In this document: positions 26,463 to 34,242 of the stretch, one piece after another | Layout: each line of letters starts with the position of its first letter | Numbering within the stretch: position 1 is the stretch's first letter | DNA from: Cyclobacteriaceae bacterium | Lineage (GTDB): Bacteria > Bacteroidota > Bacteroidia > Cytophagales > Cyclobacteriaceae | Length of the DNA: 64,000 bases | Direction: 5' to 3' | Assembly: GCA_019638395.1 (NCBI GenBank) | Contig: JAHBTX010000002.1 | Span: 124,001 to 188,000, forward strand | Notes under the pieces: generated by a model | Seen by the model: the letters and a program-made list of their open reading frames with translations, nothing else | Database searches by the model: none | What the model was told of the DNA's origin: nothing | Program-made: the position numbers and the translations under genes

Positions 26463-27077
26463 TTAAACCGGCTGGCGTACGCGCCAAAAACCAATCGTAT
26501 AAATTAAGTAAGCGAGCATGTTAATGATAGCATGTGCATACCACACCCCCACCATTTTACTACCCAAAATTCCCATCAGGAAGAAGGTACTAAAACAATA
26601 AAAAAATATGCCTAACCAAAACCAAAAAACCGGGCGCTGGGTAGCGTCTGCCTCTCGTTCCAGTAATTGTAAAATACAAAAGGCCGCTCCAAAGGCTTCA
26701 ACTATTTGTGTACTTGTTTTGAATACAGGTATTGTGTTATACAAAAATCTGCTGGCCCAAAATAAAACGAGAAGTACGGTAGCCGTAGAAAAAAATTTCT
26801 TTATAGGGCCCGAACTGGTGGTGTAGGCTATAAACAGAAAAAAAAATACCGCTTCAAATAAATCGTAGGCATTGCGCACGTACATGTTAGCCTCCGCATT
26901 TTCTGTTGCATAACAATACCATCCACACAAATCAGTAATAAATCCAACAATTAAGTAATAGAAAAAAATACGATCTATATTTTTACTCGTTTTAAAAACG
27001 ATAAAGCCTGCTATCAAAGGTATTAGGGTTGCAAGCGTACCTGCAACTTGCCAGTAGTATAAAGTTTTTAGAGACAT
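26463..27077 (-). CDS. Six-helix integral membrane protein, unknown
   Basis: The 204-residue protein is almost wholly hydrophobic, with about six membrane helices and short loops. Characteristic pieces are FITDLCGWYCYATENAEAN and FGAAFCILQLLERE. I recall similar uncharacterised proteins beside regulators in Bacteroidota but cannot name a family. It is followed upstream on the same strand by a lipoprotein and a LytS/LytTR pair. Confidence 0.7.
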   Translation of the reverse strand: MSLKTLYYWQVAGTLATLIPLIAGFIVFKTSKNIDRIFFYYLIVGFITDLCGWYCYATENAEANMYVRNAYDLFEAVFFFLFIAYTTSSGPIKKFFSTATVLLVLFWASRFLYNTIPVFKTSTQIVEAFGAAFCILQLLEREADATQRPVFWFWLGIFFYCFSTFFLMGILGSKMVGVWYAHAIINMLAYLIYTIGFWRVRQPV

Positions 27078-27159
27078 AGCCTCGCTAAACTACTACTCAA
27101 AACATAAAAAGTGGCGAGTTACTTCAATTTTCTATTAATCTTTTTAAGCAGGTTCTGCA

Positions 27160-27942
27160 TTAAATAATTGGAGGTGGTGGTGGCCAGCCGTTTTGAAGCC
27201 CTTGCCCGCCATCATCGTATAATTCGAGTGCGCCTGTCTTGGTATTACCATCTTTATCGGTTGCAATTAATATAATCCGAATGCGGTTTGATTTATAGCG
27301 TTCGCCATAACCCAGGTAGTACCGTATAAACCCATCTTTGCCAGCCCAATTAACAAAAGTTTTATAATCAGAGCCCCATATAAAATAGTTAAACGGGTAC
27401 TTTTGGTAAGTTACTCCGGTATCATCGGTTGTCTTCTGCATTAACGAATCAAAACTTGTAACGAACCGCGATACGCTTGCATTATCAATTCGTGTTGACG
27501 GGCCTGTAATTTTTTGATTGAGGATAAAATCTTTAACATCTTTCTCGGTGGGTGAAGCATCCGTATAAAGAAATGTGGTCTCAGGCCTTTTTAACACAGC
27601 CTGTACAGGTGCTTTCGGGAGATTGGCTGTATCATAATGCTGATACGGTTCAACAGCCATAAATAATTGCTTGGTTGCTGCATCAAAACAATACCACATC
27701 AGCAGGCCTTCATTCTTTTCATCGGGTGTAAAATCAGCCACCGGCAACACGCCACCCAGTGTATAGTTACTTAAATCAATGCGCGAATTAGTAAGGTAAT
27801 CTGAAATAAGTAAACTGGCATCATCAATCGAAACCAGTGCCTTTGTTGATGGCGGAATTGCTTGCTGTGAAACCTCGGTGGTTGACTTTTTTGCCTGGCA
27901 GGCTGCTAAAGCTACCAGTACAATCATCCATATTTTTTTCAT
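27160..27942 (-). CDS. Lipoprotein of unknown function with proline-rich end
   Basis: The 260-residue protein has a clear lipobox (LVALAAC, C15) and is predicted to be exported and lipidated. It contains no domain I can name. A tryptophan/tyrosine-rich central part (NYFIWGSDYKTFVNW) is followed by a C-terminal run of five prolines. The start is 19 nt downstream of the end of a small beta-rich gene, so the two may be co-transcribed. Confidence 0.75.
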   Translation of the reverse strand: MKKIWMIVLVALAACQAKKSTTEVSQQAIPPSTKALVSIDDASLLISDYLTNSRIDLSNYTLGGVLPVADFTPDEKNEGLLMWYCFDAATKQLFMAVEPYQHYDTANLPKAPVQAVLKRPETTFLYTDASPTEKDVKDFILNQKITGPSTRIDNASVSRFVTSFDSLMQKTTDDTGVTYQKYPFNYFIWGSDYKTFVNWAGKDGFIRYYLGYGERYKSNRIRIILIATDKDGNTKTGALELYDDGGQGLQNGWPPPPPII

Positions 27943-27961
27943 CAGGTTTGGGGTTTATTTA

Positions 27962-28225
27962 TTAACATGAAAAACGAAAAGTGCCTAAATCTTTTTTTGC
28001 TTTCGGTATTGCCCGTGTAAGTTGAAACTGTGCTTCTTTGGGTGCTGAAATTGTAATGGAAAATGTTTGGCCCACCTCACCTTTTACAAACCAATGGATA
28101 ATGTATTCCTGCCCTGTTTCCAGTTCAACAGTTACGGCATCGCTGTTTTGCATTATCAACTGGTTATCAAGGTACACTGCCAGCGCACCGTTTGCTATAA
28201 AGGCAGAGGCTACAAGTTTGGTCAT
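27962..28225 (-). CDS. Small beta-rich protein, 87 residues, unknown
   Basis: The 87-residue product has alternating hydrophobic and polar residues (ALAVYLDNQLIMQN, then YIIHWFVKGEVGQTFSITI), suggesting a small beta-sandwich. It lacks a signal peptide and ends in FRFSC. I do not recognise it. It lies 19 nt before the lipoprotein gene and 114 nt after the LytTR gene, on the same strand. Confidence 0.6.
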   Translation of the reverse strand: MTKLVASAFIANGALAVYLDNQLIMQNSDAVTVELETGQEYIIHWFVKGEVGQTFSITISAPKEAQFQLTRAIPKAKKDLGTFRFSC

Positions 28226-28339
28226 TTGGTTGCGATAGTTAACCTACAGTTAGTTAATGCAATATCCATAATTTGCCAAGCATTGACCAGAATCTGGTTG
28301 TTGTGAATTAGTAAGTGGTTACTGAGTAACAGTGCGTGG

Positions 28340-29077
28340 CTATTTCAATAATTTCAAAAATTCATCTTTACGCCTGCGTGCTACATCTACCTGGCTGCCG
28401 TCTTTCATTTTTACGGTTCCACCCTCGCCTTTTATATATTCTTTAATGTAATCCATGTTTATCAGGTGCGAGTTGTGAACCCGAAAAAAGCGATAATCGC
28501 CCAGCATCTGCTCGCATTCTTTTAACGTGCGCGATACTATTATTTTCTGTTTGTCCACTGTGTAAAAAGTAGTGTAAGTATTGTCCGATTCGCAGCGTAT
28601 TACATCGTTGATTAATACAAATAAAAAACCGGTAAGGGTAGGCAATGCAATACGGGCCTGGGCGGGGCGCTGCAGGTTGGTTAACAAATAACTGAGGTTT
28701 TGCTCGCTTTCGCGGATGTGTTTGCGTTGCCGGAATTTATCCAACGCACTGGTAAGCTCCGATGGGGTAACGGGTTTCAATAGGTAATCGACAGCGGCCA
28801 GCCGAAAAGCCTTGATAGCAAATTCTTCGAACGATGTGGTGAATATAATTTCAAACGGAATCGGGTTGAAGGTTTGCCATAACTCGAACGAAGTATGCGG
28901 GGGCAATACTACATCGCTCAACACCAGATCGGGTTTAAGCTGGTGCAACAACGTGCGGGCTGTTTCAATATCGGTGGCATAACCCACCACTTCCATATCA
29001 ACCACAGCCTGCAAACAAGTACGCAAGGTATTCAATGCATGCACATCATCTTCCAAAATGAATACCCGGTACATCAT
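28340..29077 (-). CDS. LytTR-family response regulator
   Basis: The 245-residue protein has an N-terminal receiver (acidic residues in LEDD, phosphoacceptor D55 in LSDVVLPP, lysine in LLKPVT) and a C-terminal LytTR DNA-binding domain (about 145-245, with FFRVHNSHLINMDYIKEY). It starts 2 nt after the LytS-type gene, so the two form one two-component system. The targets are probably local envelope genes, but no repeats confirming this are visible. Confidence 0.94.
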   Translation of the reverse strand: MMYRVFILEDDVHALNTLRTCLQAVVDMEVVGYATDIETARTLLHQLKPDLVLSDVVLPPHTSFELWQTFNPIPFEIIFTTSFEEFAIKAFRLAAVDYLLKPVTPSELTSALDKFRQRKHIRESEQNLSYLLTNLQRPAQARIALPTLTGFLFVLINDVIRCESDNTYTTFYTVDKQKIIVSRTLKECEQMLGDYRFFRVHNSHLINMDYIKEYIKGEGGTVKMKDGSQVDVARRRKDEFLKLLK

Positions 29078-29079
29078 AG

Positions 29080-29934
29080 CTACATAAGCGGAATAGTTAG
29101 TGTAACCTGTTTGCCTTTCACACCATCGGTACGGTCGGCTAATGTAAAACTGGCCTGTGTTTGGTGCAGATTATTAATCAGGTTAAAGCGCTCGCGCATT
29201 AACGAAGTACCCATCGAAGATTTTTTAACAGCACCGGATAAATCGGTTGATACATGCGCATACTCTTTTTTACCCTCGTCCTTAATAATACATTGTATAT
29301 GCCTGTTGGCAGCCGGTAAAAAATGCAATTCAACAACACCCCCGCTACCCAGGCCATGCCAGATAGCGTTTTCCACAAAAGGTTGTATCATCATGGGTGG
29401 AATTTCCAACTGCGTAACATCTAACCCGGGGGCAATATGTATGTGGTAGGTAAGTTCATAATTCATGCGCAGTTGTTCCATTTCGATATAGATCCGGTTT
29501 GCGGCAATCTCATCGGCCAATGAAACACTACGCAAGGCCGAACTTTCCAGCACGTGGCGGATTAACCGCGAAAATTTTATAAGATACTCTCCGGCTTTGG
29601 GGCCATCGTTTGTAAACATATAGTGATGTATGGAGTTAAGACAATTAAAAATAAAGTGCGGGTTGATTTGTGCCCGCAGTGCCTTCAGTTCACCTTCTGC
29701 CAAACTAAGTTTCAGTTCGGTTTCCTTGTGTCTGAAATAGGCCTCGCGCCTGGCGCGATAAAACACAAACACCACAAACGAAAATGCAACCACCACCGGA
29801 ATTAGTGCCAGCAATACTGTACGCTGAATCAGGTCATTCTCGTGTACTTGTGTAGGCGCACCAACTGGCACTTGCACCAACACCGTTTGCAACTCACCTA
29901 TAGCCATTCCAACAGGCCCAAATATCCCTTCCAT
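29080..29934 (-). CDS. LytS-type sensor histidine kinase, short sensor
   Basis: The 284-residue kinase has one membrane helix (about 41-60), a short linker and a His_kinase domain with the motif AQINPHFIFN and the N-box MIQPFVENAIWHGL. The usual G1 box DxGxG is degenerate here (IKDEGKKE), though a later SSMGTSLMRERF is kept. The extracytoplasmic part is only about 38 residues, so the signal may be sensed through another protein. It precedes its LytTR partner by 2 nt. Confidence 0.88.
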   Translation of the reverse strand: MEGIFGPVGMAIGELQTVLVQVPVGAPTQVHENDLIQRTVLLALIPVVVAFSFVVFVFYRARREAYFRHKETELKLSLAEGELKALRAQINPHFIFNCLNSIHHYMFTNDGPKAGEYLIKFSRLIRHVLESSALRSVSLADEIAANRIYIEMEQLRMNYELTYHIHIAPGLDVTQLEIPPMMIQPFVENAIWHGLGSGGVVELHFLPAANRHIQCIIKDEGKKEYAHVSTDLSGAVKKSSMGTSLMRERFNLINNLHQTQASFTLADRTDGVKGKQVTLTIPLM

Positions 29935-30095
29935 AGACCTTCAAAAGGTAGGAAAGAATTTCTGATGAAAATGCCGGCATGCAAGATTGAAGTAGGTTTA
30001 GTTTTAAACTTATACGATAGCAGCCTGATAAAGGAGTTGCGGACATATTTTGGCTCCACTCGGCTAACAAAAAACTGGACTTTACAACCTGGTGT

Positions 30096-31040
30096 TTATA
30101 CCACCTTTACGCCTATTGCACCCCAGGTTTGAGGGCCGGCTATTCCATCAGCTAAAATTTTACTTTTCTTCTGAAAGTTTTTAAGCGCCTGATTGGTTTC
30201 GGTATCAAATACGCCATCTTCACTAAGCATGGGGTGTGCCCCGTGTTTATTAAGTGCCCTTTGCAAGGCTACTACAGCCGGCCCGCAATCGCCTTTGCGC
30301 AAAAAAGCACCATTAATAATCCGCTTATTTACAGTTTTGGGGCGCACCAGTTCTGCCTCCAACACCCCAATTAAAATTGCAGTAACTGTTCCGGTAATGG
30401 CCAGGCCTTTCTTACTTTGAAATTCTTTAACGGTGCGCTCGGTTTTGTATCCAAAGTCGCCATCCACGGTAATAGTATAATCCAAATCGTACAATAACTT
30501 TTGAAGTCGCACCACATCAGCACCTTTACTGCCTCTTTTCAGAACCATTCCGGGTGCACGCGGTTGAAACAAATCGTTGCTGAATACACCTGGGTTTACA
30601 AAAGCCTTAACATTGGCCGCATGGCGCGTGCGCAACATTACGCTACCTCCGTTGCTATCGTTATTCAAAGCAGTATTACCCTCCCAGCATTGAAAGGTTT
30701 TACCCGAATCAATCCACTTCACAAAAATGCCGGTGTGATCGCAAATGCCATCACCATTCCAATCAAATATTACAATATCGGCTGGTTGTGGTGCTTCGGT
30801 AAGGCAATTGTGAACTTTCCAATAATTAAAGGCCGAAGGACAATATTGAAAACCCCGGGCAGTGTCAATATGCCCCAGCGGATGGCCGGCCTTATCAAAA
30901 ACCCAGCTTACAAAAATAGCACACCAGGGTACTCCGTTTAAGCCATACCAGGTTCCGTATTTGGTTTTATTTGAGTTAGGAGGATTTTCGCAAGTTCCGC
31001 TTTCAGCTTCGGCAACATCAAGAACAGTTTGGCGCGACAT
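30096..31040 (-). CDS. CHAP amidase/endopeptidase with two peptidoglycan-binding repeats, no signal peptide
   Basis: The 314-residue protein has an N-terminal CHAP domain with the catalytic cysteine in GVPWCAIF (C40), histidine in CDHTGIF (H102) and a polar residue in WEGNT (E120/N122). Two PG_binding_1 repeats follow (about 165-225 and 245-310), each with a DGxxGxxT-like core. CHAP enzymes cut peptidoglycan stem peptides or amide bonds. There is no signal peptide, so it may be an endolysin-like protein, a secreted effector or an intracellular toxin. No phage lysis gene is nearby. Confidence 0.88.
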   Translation of the reverse strand: MSRQTVLDVAEAESGTCENPPNSNKTKYGTWYGLNGVPWCAIFVSWVFDKAGHPLGHIDTARGFQYCPSAFNYWKVHNCLTEAPQPADIVIFDWNGDGICDHTGIFVKWIDSGKTFQCWEGNTALNNDSNGGSVMLRTRHAANVKAFVNPGVFSNDLFQPRAPGMVLKRGSKGADVVRLQKLLYDLDYTITVDGDFGYKTERTVKEFQSKKGLAITGTVTAILIGVLEAELVRPKTVNKRIINGAFLRKGDCGPAVVALQRALNKHGAHPMLSEDGVFDTETNQALKNFQKKSKILADGIAGPQTWGAIGVKVV

Positions 31041-31099
31041 TACAGGAAAGAATAGTTAAGAGTTAGATAATTGAGTTGTATGATTTTTAAATAGCATAA

Positions 31100-31495
31100 C
31101 TACAACCGCAAGGCTTTGGAGGTATCTATAAAGTTGTTGGCAGTTTCCTCCAGCAAGTGGAGTTGAGCAAGATCAACACCATCTTCGGTTATCAGGCTTC
31201 GTAACAGTTCTAACCGCTGCAAGCGCAGAAAAGATTGTGATGCCATGCGCGCATTTTCTTCGCGGGCTAAAACAGCCAGCTTAAAGTAAAGCTCCTCGCT
31301 TAAAATTTCGGCATGCGCTTCCGATTCAGGCAGCCGACCTTCGGCTAAATCAACACAGGTTTCTTTTATTACATAGCCAATATGTTCCAATAGGTTGGCT
31401 AAGCGAACGCGTTCGTAAGTGGTAATGCGTTGCGTGCGCTGGCCAATTTCTTTTACCTCGTTGCCAATCCGCCAGATGTCCATAACCGCACTCAT
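31100..31495 (-). CDS. Small helical protein, paralogue of the preceding gene
   Basis: The 131-residue protein is all-helical and cytoplasmic by composition. It aligns with the 31492-31953 product through its C-terminal half: LSEELYFKL against LSDKVYFQL, LLEETANNF against LLDEAAGHF, and a shared ...KALRL/...KMLQL end. It overlaps that gene by 4 nt, so it is translationally coupled. I do not recognise the family; it is not the S23 four-helix type. Confidence 0.7.
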   Translation of the reverse strand: MSAVMDIWRIGNEVKEIGQRTQRITTYERVRLANLLEHIGYVIKETCVDLAEGRLPESEAHAEILSEELYFKLAVLAREENARMASQSFLRLQRLELLRSLITEDGVDLAQLHLLEETANNFIDTSKALRL

Positions 31496-31953
31496 AGCTG
31501 CAACATTTTAGCCGTTGCAGAAAAATGACCAGCAGCTTCATCTAACAGAACCAGGTCGCGCGGATCAATCGATCCGGAAGTAAACTCGCGGTGCAGTGGT
31601 TCTACCCGGTGCACATGCTTCAATCTATCGGCCAAAGCCTGGGCATGATTAGGACCTAAGGCCAGTTCAAGCTGGAAATACACTTTATCGCTCAGGCGTT
31701 CCAGCCTTTCGCAATTGCCGCTCGGAAAAATTCCCATGTTTAGCCTTTCGAAGGTATCTTTTGTTACCTCACTCACCTCATTAAGCGTAAGCGTTAGCGC
31801 ATCTCTTTCCTCTTTTGGTTGGCGTTTTAAAAGATTAATGAAGTAATAGATTTCGCGGCTAACCCGTAAAATATCGATGATCAAGGCTACAGAAACCCGT
31901 CTGTGAGAAAAGTGATCTTCAGCAACTTCCGGACGTGGGTAAAATGAATTCAT
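31492..31953 (-). CDS. Small helical protein, first of a tandem paralogous pair
   Basis: From the ATG at 31953 the protein has 153 residues and is helical and charged, with no signal. The longer frame begins at 32163 but runs across a 41-nt palindrome and is not plausible as protein. Its partner at 31100-31495 is a divergent copy. The pair lies opposite an orphan response regulator, with the palindrome in the shared upstream region. The function is unknown. Confidence 0.7.
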   Translation of the reverse strand: MNSFYPRPEVAEDHFSHRRVSVALIIDILRVSREIYYFINLLKRQPKEERDALTLTLNEVSEVTKDTFERLNMGIFPSGNCERLERLSDKVYFQLELALGPNHAQALADRLKHVHRVEPLHREFTSGSIDPRDLVLLDEAAGHFSATAKMLQL

Positions 31954-32009
31954 GGCTGAAAGTTCGGCCACGCACGCGATCCGTGTCAACGGGGAAAACC
32001 ACGTTTTTT

Positions 32010-32050
32010 TTTGCGGGTTTACCGCAAAATTTTTGCGGTAAACCCGCAAA
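32010..32050. repeat. Perfect 41-nt palindrome between divergent genes
   Basis: Two 20-nt arms (32010-32029 and 32031-32050) are exact reverse complements around a single T. Each arm contains a GCGG...CCGC half-site pair, so the whole has four such words. It lies in the 322-nt gap 31954-32275 between the helical-protein pair (minus) and the response regulator (plus). It is likely an operator or the site of a strong hairpin. The rest of that gap shows no other gene. Confidence 0.85.
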
Positions 32051-32275
32051 TGTCTGATTCTGATATAAAAATCAACATTGTAAACTTTGCTACTGGTTGC
32101 AACATCAAACAAAAAATTGTAGCCCATCAATCGTGTGAAGGTTAAAATCAAAAAAAGTAACAATTACTTACTTACCATACCCGCTTTTGGCGGGCTTACC
32201 TTATTTTTAAGCACAATCAAAAAAAAGCTGTTTGATTTTGACACCATACTAATTCTTATTTCAGGTTTAAAGTAT

Positions 32276-32920
32276 ATGAACATTTCGATTGGGTTGGTTG
32301 ATGACCATGTGTTGTTTAGTAAATCGCTGGCTTCTTTGCTGCAGGGTATTAATGGATTTAATGTAGTGGTTGATGCGCGCCATGGTGCCGATTTGATGGA
32401 GAAACTAATCACGCTGCCGGCATTGCCTGATGTTATTCTTGTAGATGTAGAAATGCCAATTATGGATGGTGAGCAAACAGCCCGCACCGTTAAAAGCGTT
32501 TATCCCTCTATCAAGTTGATTGCACTCTCCATGAATGATAGCGATAACACGGTGCTGAGTATGATTCGGGCCGGTTGTTGTTCTTATCTGCTTAAAGATA
32601 CTTCGCCACAGGTACTGGAAGAAGCCATCCGCGAAGTGCATGTGAACAGTTATTATAACTCCGAAATTCACCTCAACTCCTTAGGCCGGCTATTGGTTGC
32701 TTTTCAAAGCGGGCAACTTCAAACGGGGATGAATGAAATAGAAATGGAGTTTTTAAGATTAGCTACCAGCGAAATGTCGTATAAAGATATTGCCGATAGT
32801 ATGAATGTGAGTGAACGTACCGTAGATGGTTACCGGGCAAGTGTTTTTGAAAAACTAAAAGTACAATCGCGCACAGGCATGGTTCTGGAAGCGTTACGAA
32901 AAGGATTAATCAAATTATAA
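32276..32920 (+). CDS. NarL/FixJ-type response regulator, orphan
   Basis: The 214-residue protein has a receiver domain (acidic pocket LVDD, phosphoacceptor D57 in VDVEMP, lysine in LLKDTS) and a LuxR-type helix-turn-helix at the C-terminus (about 150-214, with YKDIADSMNVSERTVDGYR). No histidine kinase is adjacent. I take ATG 32276 because the receiver starts right there; the longer frame from 32135 adds a non-receiver extension. It may act on the palindrome upstream. Confidence 0.9.
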   Translation: MNISIGLVDDHVLFSKSLASLLQGINGFNVVVDARHGADLMEKLITLPALPDVILVDVEMPIMDGEQTARTVKSVYPSIKLIALSMNDSDNTVLSMIRAGCCSYLLKDTSPQVLEEAIREVHVNSYYNSEIHLNSLGRLLVAFQSGQLQTGMNEIEMEFLRLATSEMSYKDIADSMNVSERTVDGYRASVFEKLKVQSRTGMVLEALRKGLIKL

Positions 32921-32981
32921 ATACCATCGGTAATAGAATTGGGAAGCCGGCAGTAAATAATTCCCATTAGCCGCAAACTTA

Positions 32982-32989
32982 TATCTTTG
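32982..32989 (+). promoter_or_regulatory. Candidate -7 promoter box for hpt
   Basis: TATCTTTG is an exact TAnnTTTG match and lies 17 nt before the hpt ATG. No clear TTTG is present at the -33 position. Confidence 0.45.
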
Positions 32990-33006
32990 CAGCCCTATTC
33001 TGTTTT

Positions 33007-33537
33007 ATGAAGGTACAAGACCTTGAGTTTAAAAAGTTTATTCCTGCTGCCGCCATCACCGAAAAGGTTAAAGCGCTGGCAAACCAACTTAATCACGATT
33101 ATAAAGACAAGACTCCAATATTTCTGCCTATTCTGAACGGGTCGTTCATGTTTGCATCCGATCTGTTAAAGGAAGTAAAAGTTCCGTGCCGCATCTCGTT
33201 CGTAAAAACGTCATCATATTCAGGAACTTCCAGCACAGGTCAGCTTAAAACACTTATCGGGCACGATGAGAGCTTGTTCAATCAACACATTATTATAGTA
33301 GAAGATATTGTAGATACCGGGCTTACACTTGAAAAAATTATTGAAGAGTTGCGCAGCCTGGGGGCTAAATCGGTTGAAGCTGTAACCTTGCTTCGCAAAA
33401 AGCCCGCCCGCGAAAAAAAAGTGGATGTAAAGTATGTAGGTTTTGATTTGAACGATGAGTTTGTTTTAGGCTATGGACTTGATTATGATGGCCTGGGCCG
33501 CAACCACAAAGATTTATACAAACAGGCCGAGAAATGA
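33007..33537 (+). CDS. hpt: Hypoxanthine phosphoribosyltransferase
   Basis: The 176-residue enzyme has the PRPP-binding motif IIVEDIVDTGLTL (about 98-110), the flexible-loop region SYSGTSSTG and the late VGFDLNDEFVLGYGLDY motif. It makes IMP/GMP from hypoxanthine/guanine and PRPP in purine salvage. Length and motif order match Hpt. Adk follows 89 nt downstream and then obgE, an arrangement common in Bacteroidota. Confidence 0.95.
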   Translation: MKVQDLEFKKFIPAAAITEKVKALANQLNHDYKDKTPIFLPILNGSFMFASDLLKEVKVPCRISFVKTSSYSGTSSTGQLKTLIGHDESLFNQHIIIVEDIVDTGLTLEKIIEELRSLGAKSVEAVTLLRKKPAREKKVDVKYVGFDLNDEFVLGYGLDYDGLGRNHKDLYKQAEK

Positions 33538-33626
33538 GCACCTGCAACACTCCAAAAATTAAGGTTAGCGAATTGAAGCAAGGGTACTTATCTTGCCATC
33601 CCCTTATTAATTAAACATATACCTGC

Positions 33627-34196
33627 ATGATTAATCTTATTCTCTTTGGCCCACCCGGAGCCGGCAAAGGCACACAAAGCGAAAAATTGATTCAGAAATA
33701 TGGCTTTGTGCACATCAGCACGGGCGATCTATTCCGTTGGCATACAAAAAACGATACTCCGCTTGGTAAACGCGTAAAAGAAATAATGAACAGTGGGGCA
33801 TTGGTACCCGATGAAATTACCATTGCCATGCTGAAGGAAGAGTTAGATAAAAATCCTCAGGCAAAAGGTTTTTTGTTTGATGGCTTTCCGCGCACTGTAC
33901 CACAAGCCGAGGCGTTAGACGCATTCATGAAATCGAACAGTTCGGCTATTCACCATGTAATTGCATTAGATGTAACCGAAGCCGAAGTACGCAGCCGCAT
34001 TGCCAAACGCAGAACAATTGAAAACCGGGCCGATGATGAAGAAGAGAAATTAAACAAACGCATAACCGAATACTTCACCAAAACCATTCATGTGTTGCCC
34101 CACTACGAAAAACAAGGCCGCCTGAAAACGGTGCACGGTATTGGCGACATTAGCGAAATCTTCAACAACATTACAGCTATTATCGACCAGAAATAA
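33627..34196 (+). CDS. adk: Adenylate kinase
   Basis: The 189-residue enzyme shows the P-loop GPPGAGKGTQ, the AMP-binding STGDLFRW and the FDGFPRT motif, followed by RIAKRRTIENR in the lid area. It lacks the long zinc-type LID insertion, as in other short adenylate kinases. It interconverts ATP, AMP and 2 ADP. Nested hairpins fill the short space before obgE. Confidence 0.96.
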   Translation: MINLILFGPPGAGKGTQSEKLIQKYGFVHISTGDLFRWHTKNDTPLGKRVKEIMNSGALVPDEITIAMLKEELDKNPQAKGFLFDGFPRTVPQAEALDAFMKSNSSAIHHVIALDVTEAEVRSRIAKRRTIENRADDEEEKLNKRITEYFTKTIHVLPHYEKQGRLKTVHGIGDISEIFNNITAIIDQK

Positions 34197-34206
34197 TTCG
34201 TTACCG

Positions 34207-34238
34207 GTTACCGGTTGCCGGTAACTGGAACCGGCAAC
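34207..34238. repeat. Overlapping inverted repeats between adk and obgE
   Basis: GTTACCGG (34207-34214) pairs with CCGGTAAC (34218-34225). GTTGCCGG (34214-34221) also pairs with CCGGCAAC (34231-34238). The two hairpins share bases and cannot form together. They fill the gap just before the obgE start, so an effect on obgE translation or read-through is possible. Confidence 0.6.
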
Positions 34239-34242
34239 TGTT

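Noticed and set aside
29842-30132. Plus-strand frame before the CHAP gene
   Set aside because: It mostly mirrors the LytS gene on the other strand and has no protein-like features.
31954-32163. Longer N-terminus of the first helical paralogue
   Set aside because: The extension crosses a perfect 41-nt palindrome and has no similarity to its paralogue.
32135-32275. Longer N-terminus of the orphan response regulator
   Set aside because: The receiver domain begins at ATG 32276; the 47 extra residues look like translated leader.
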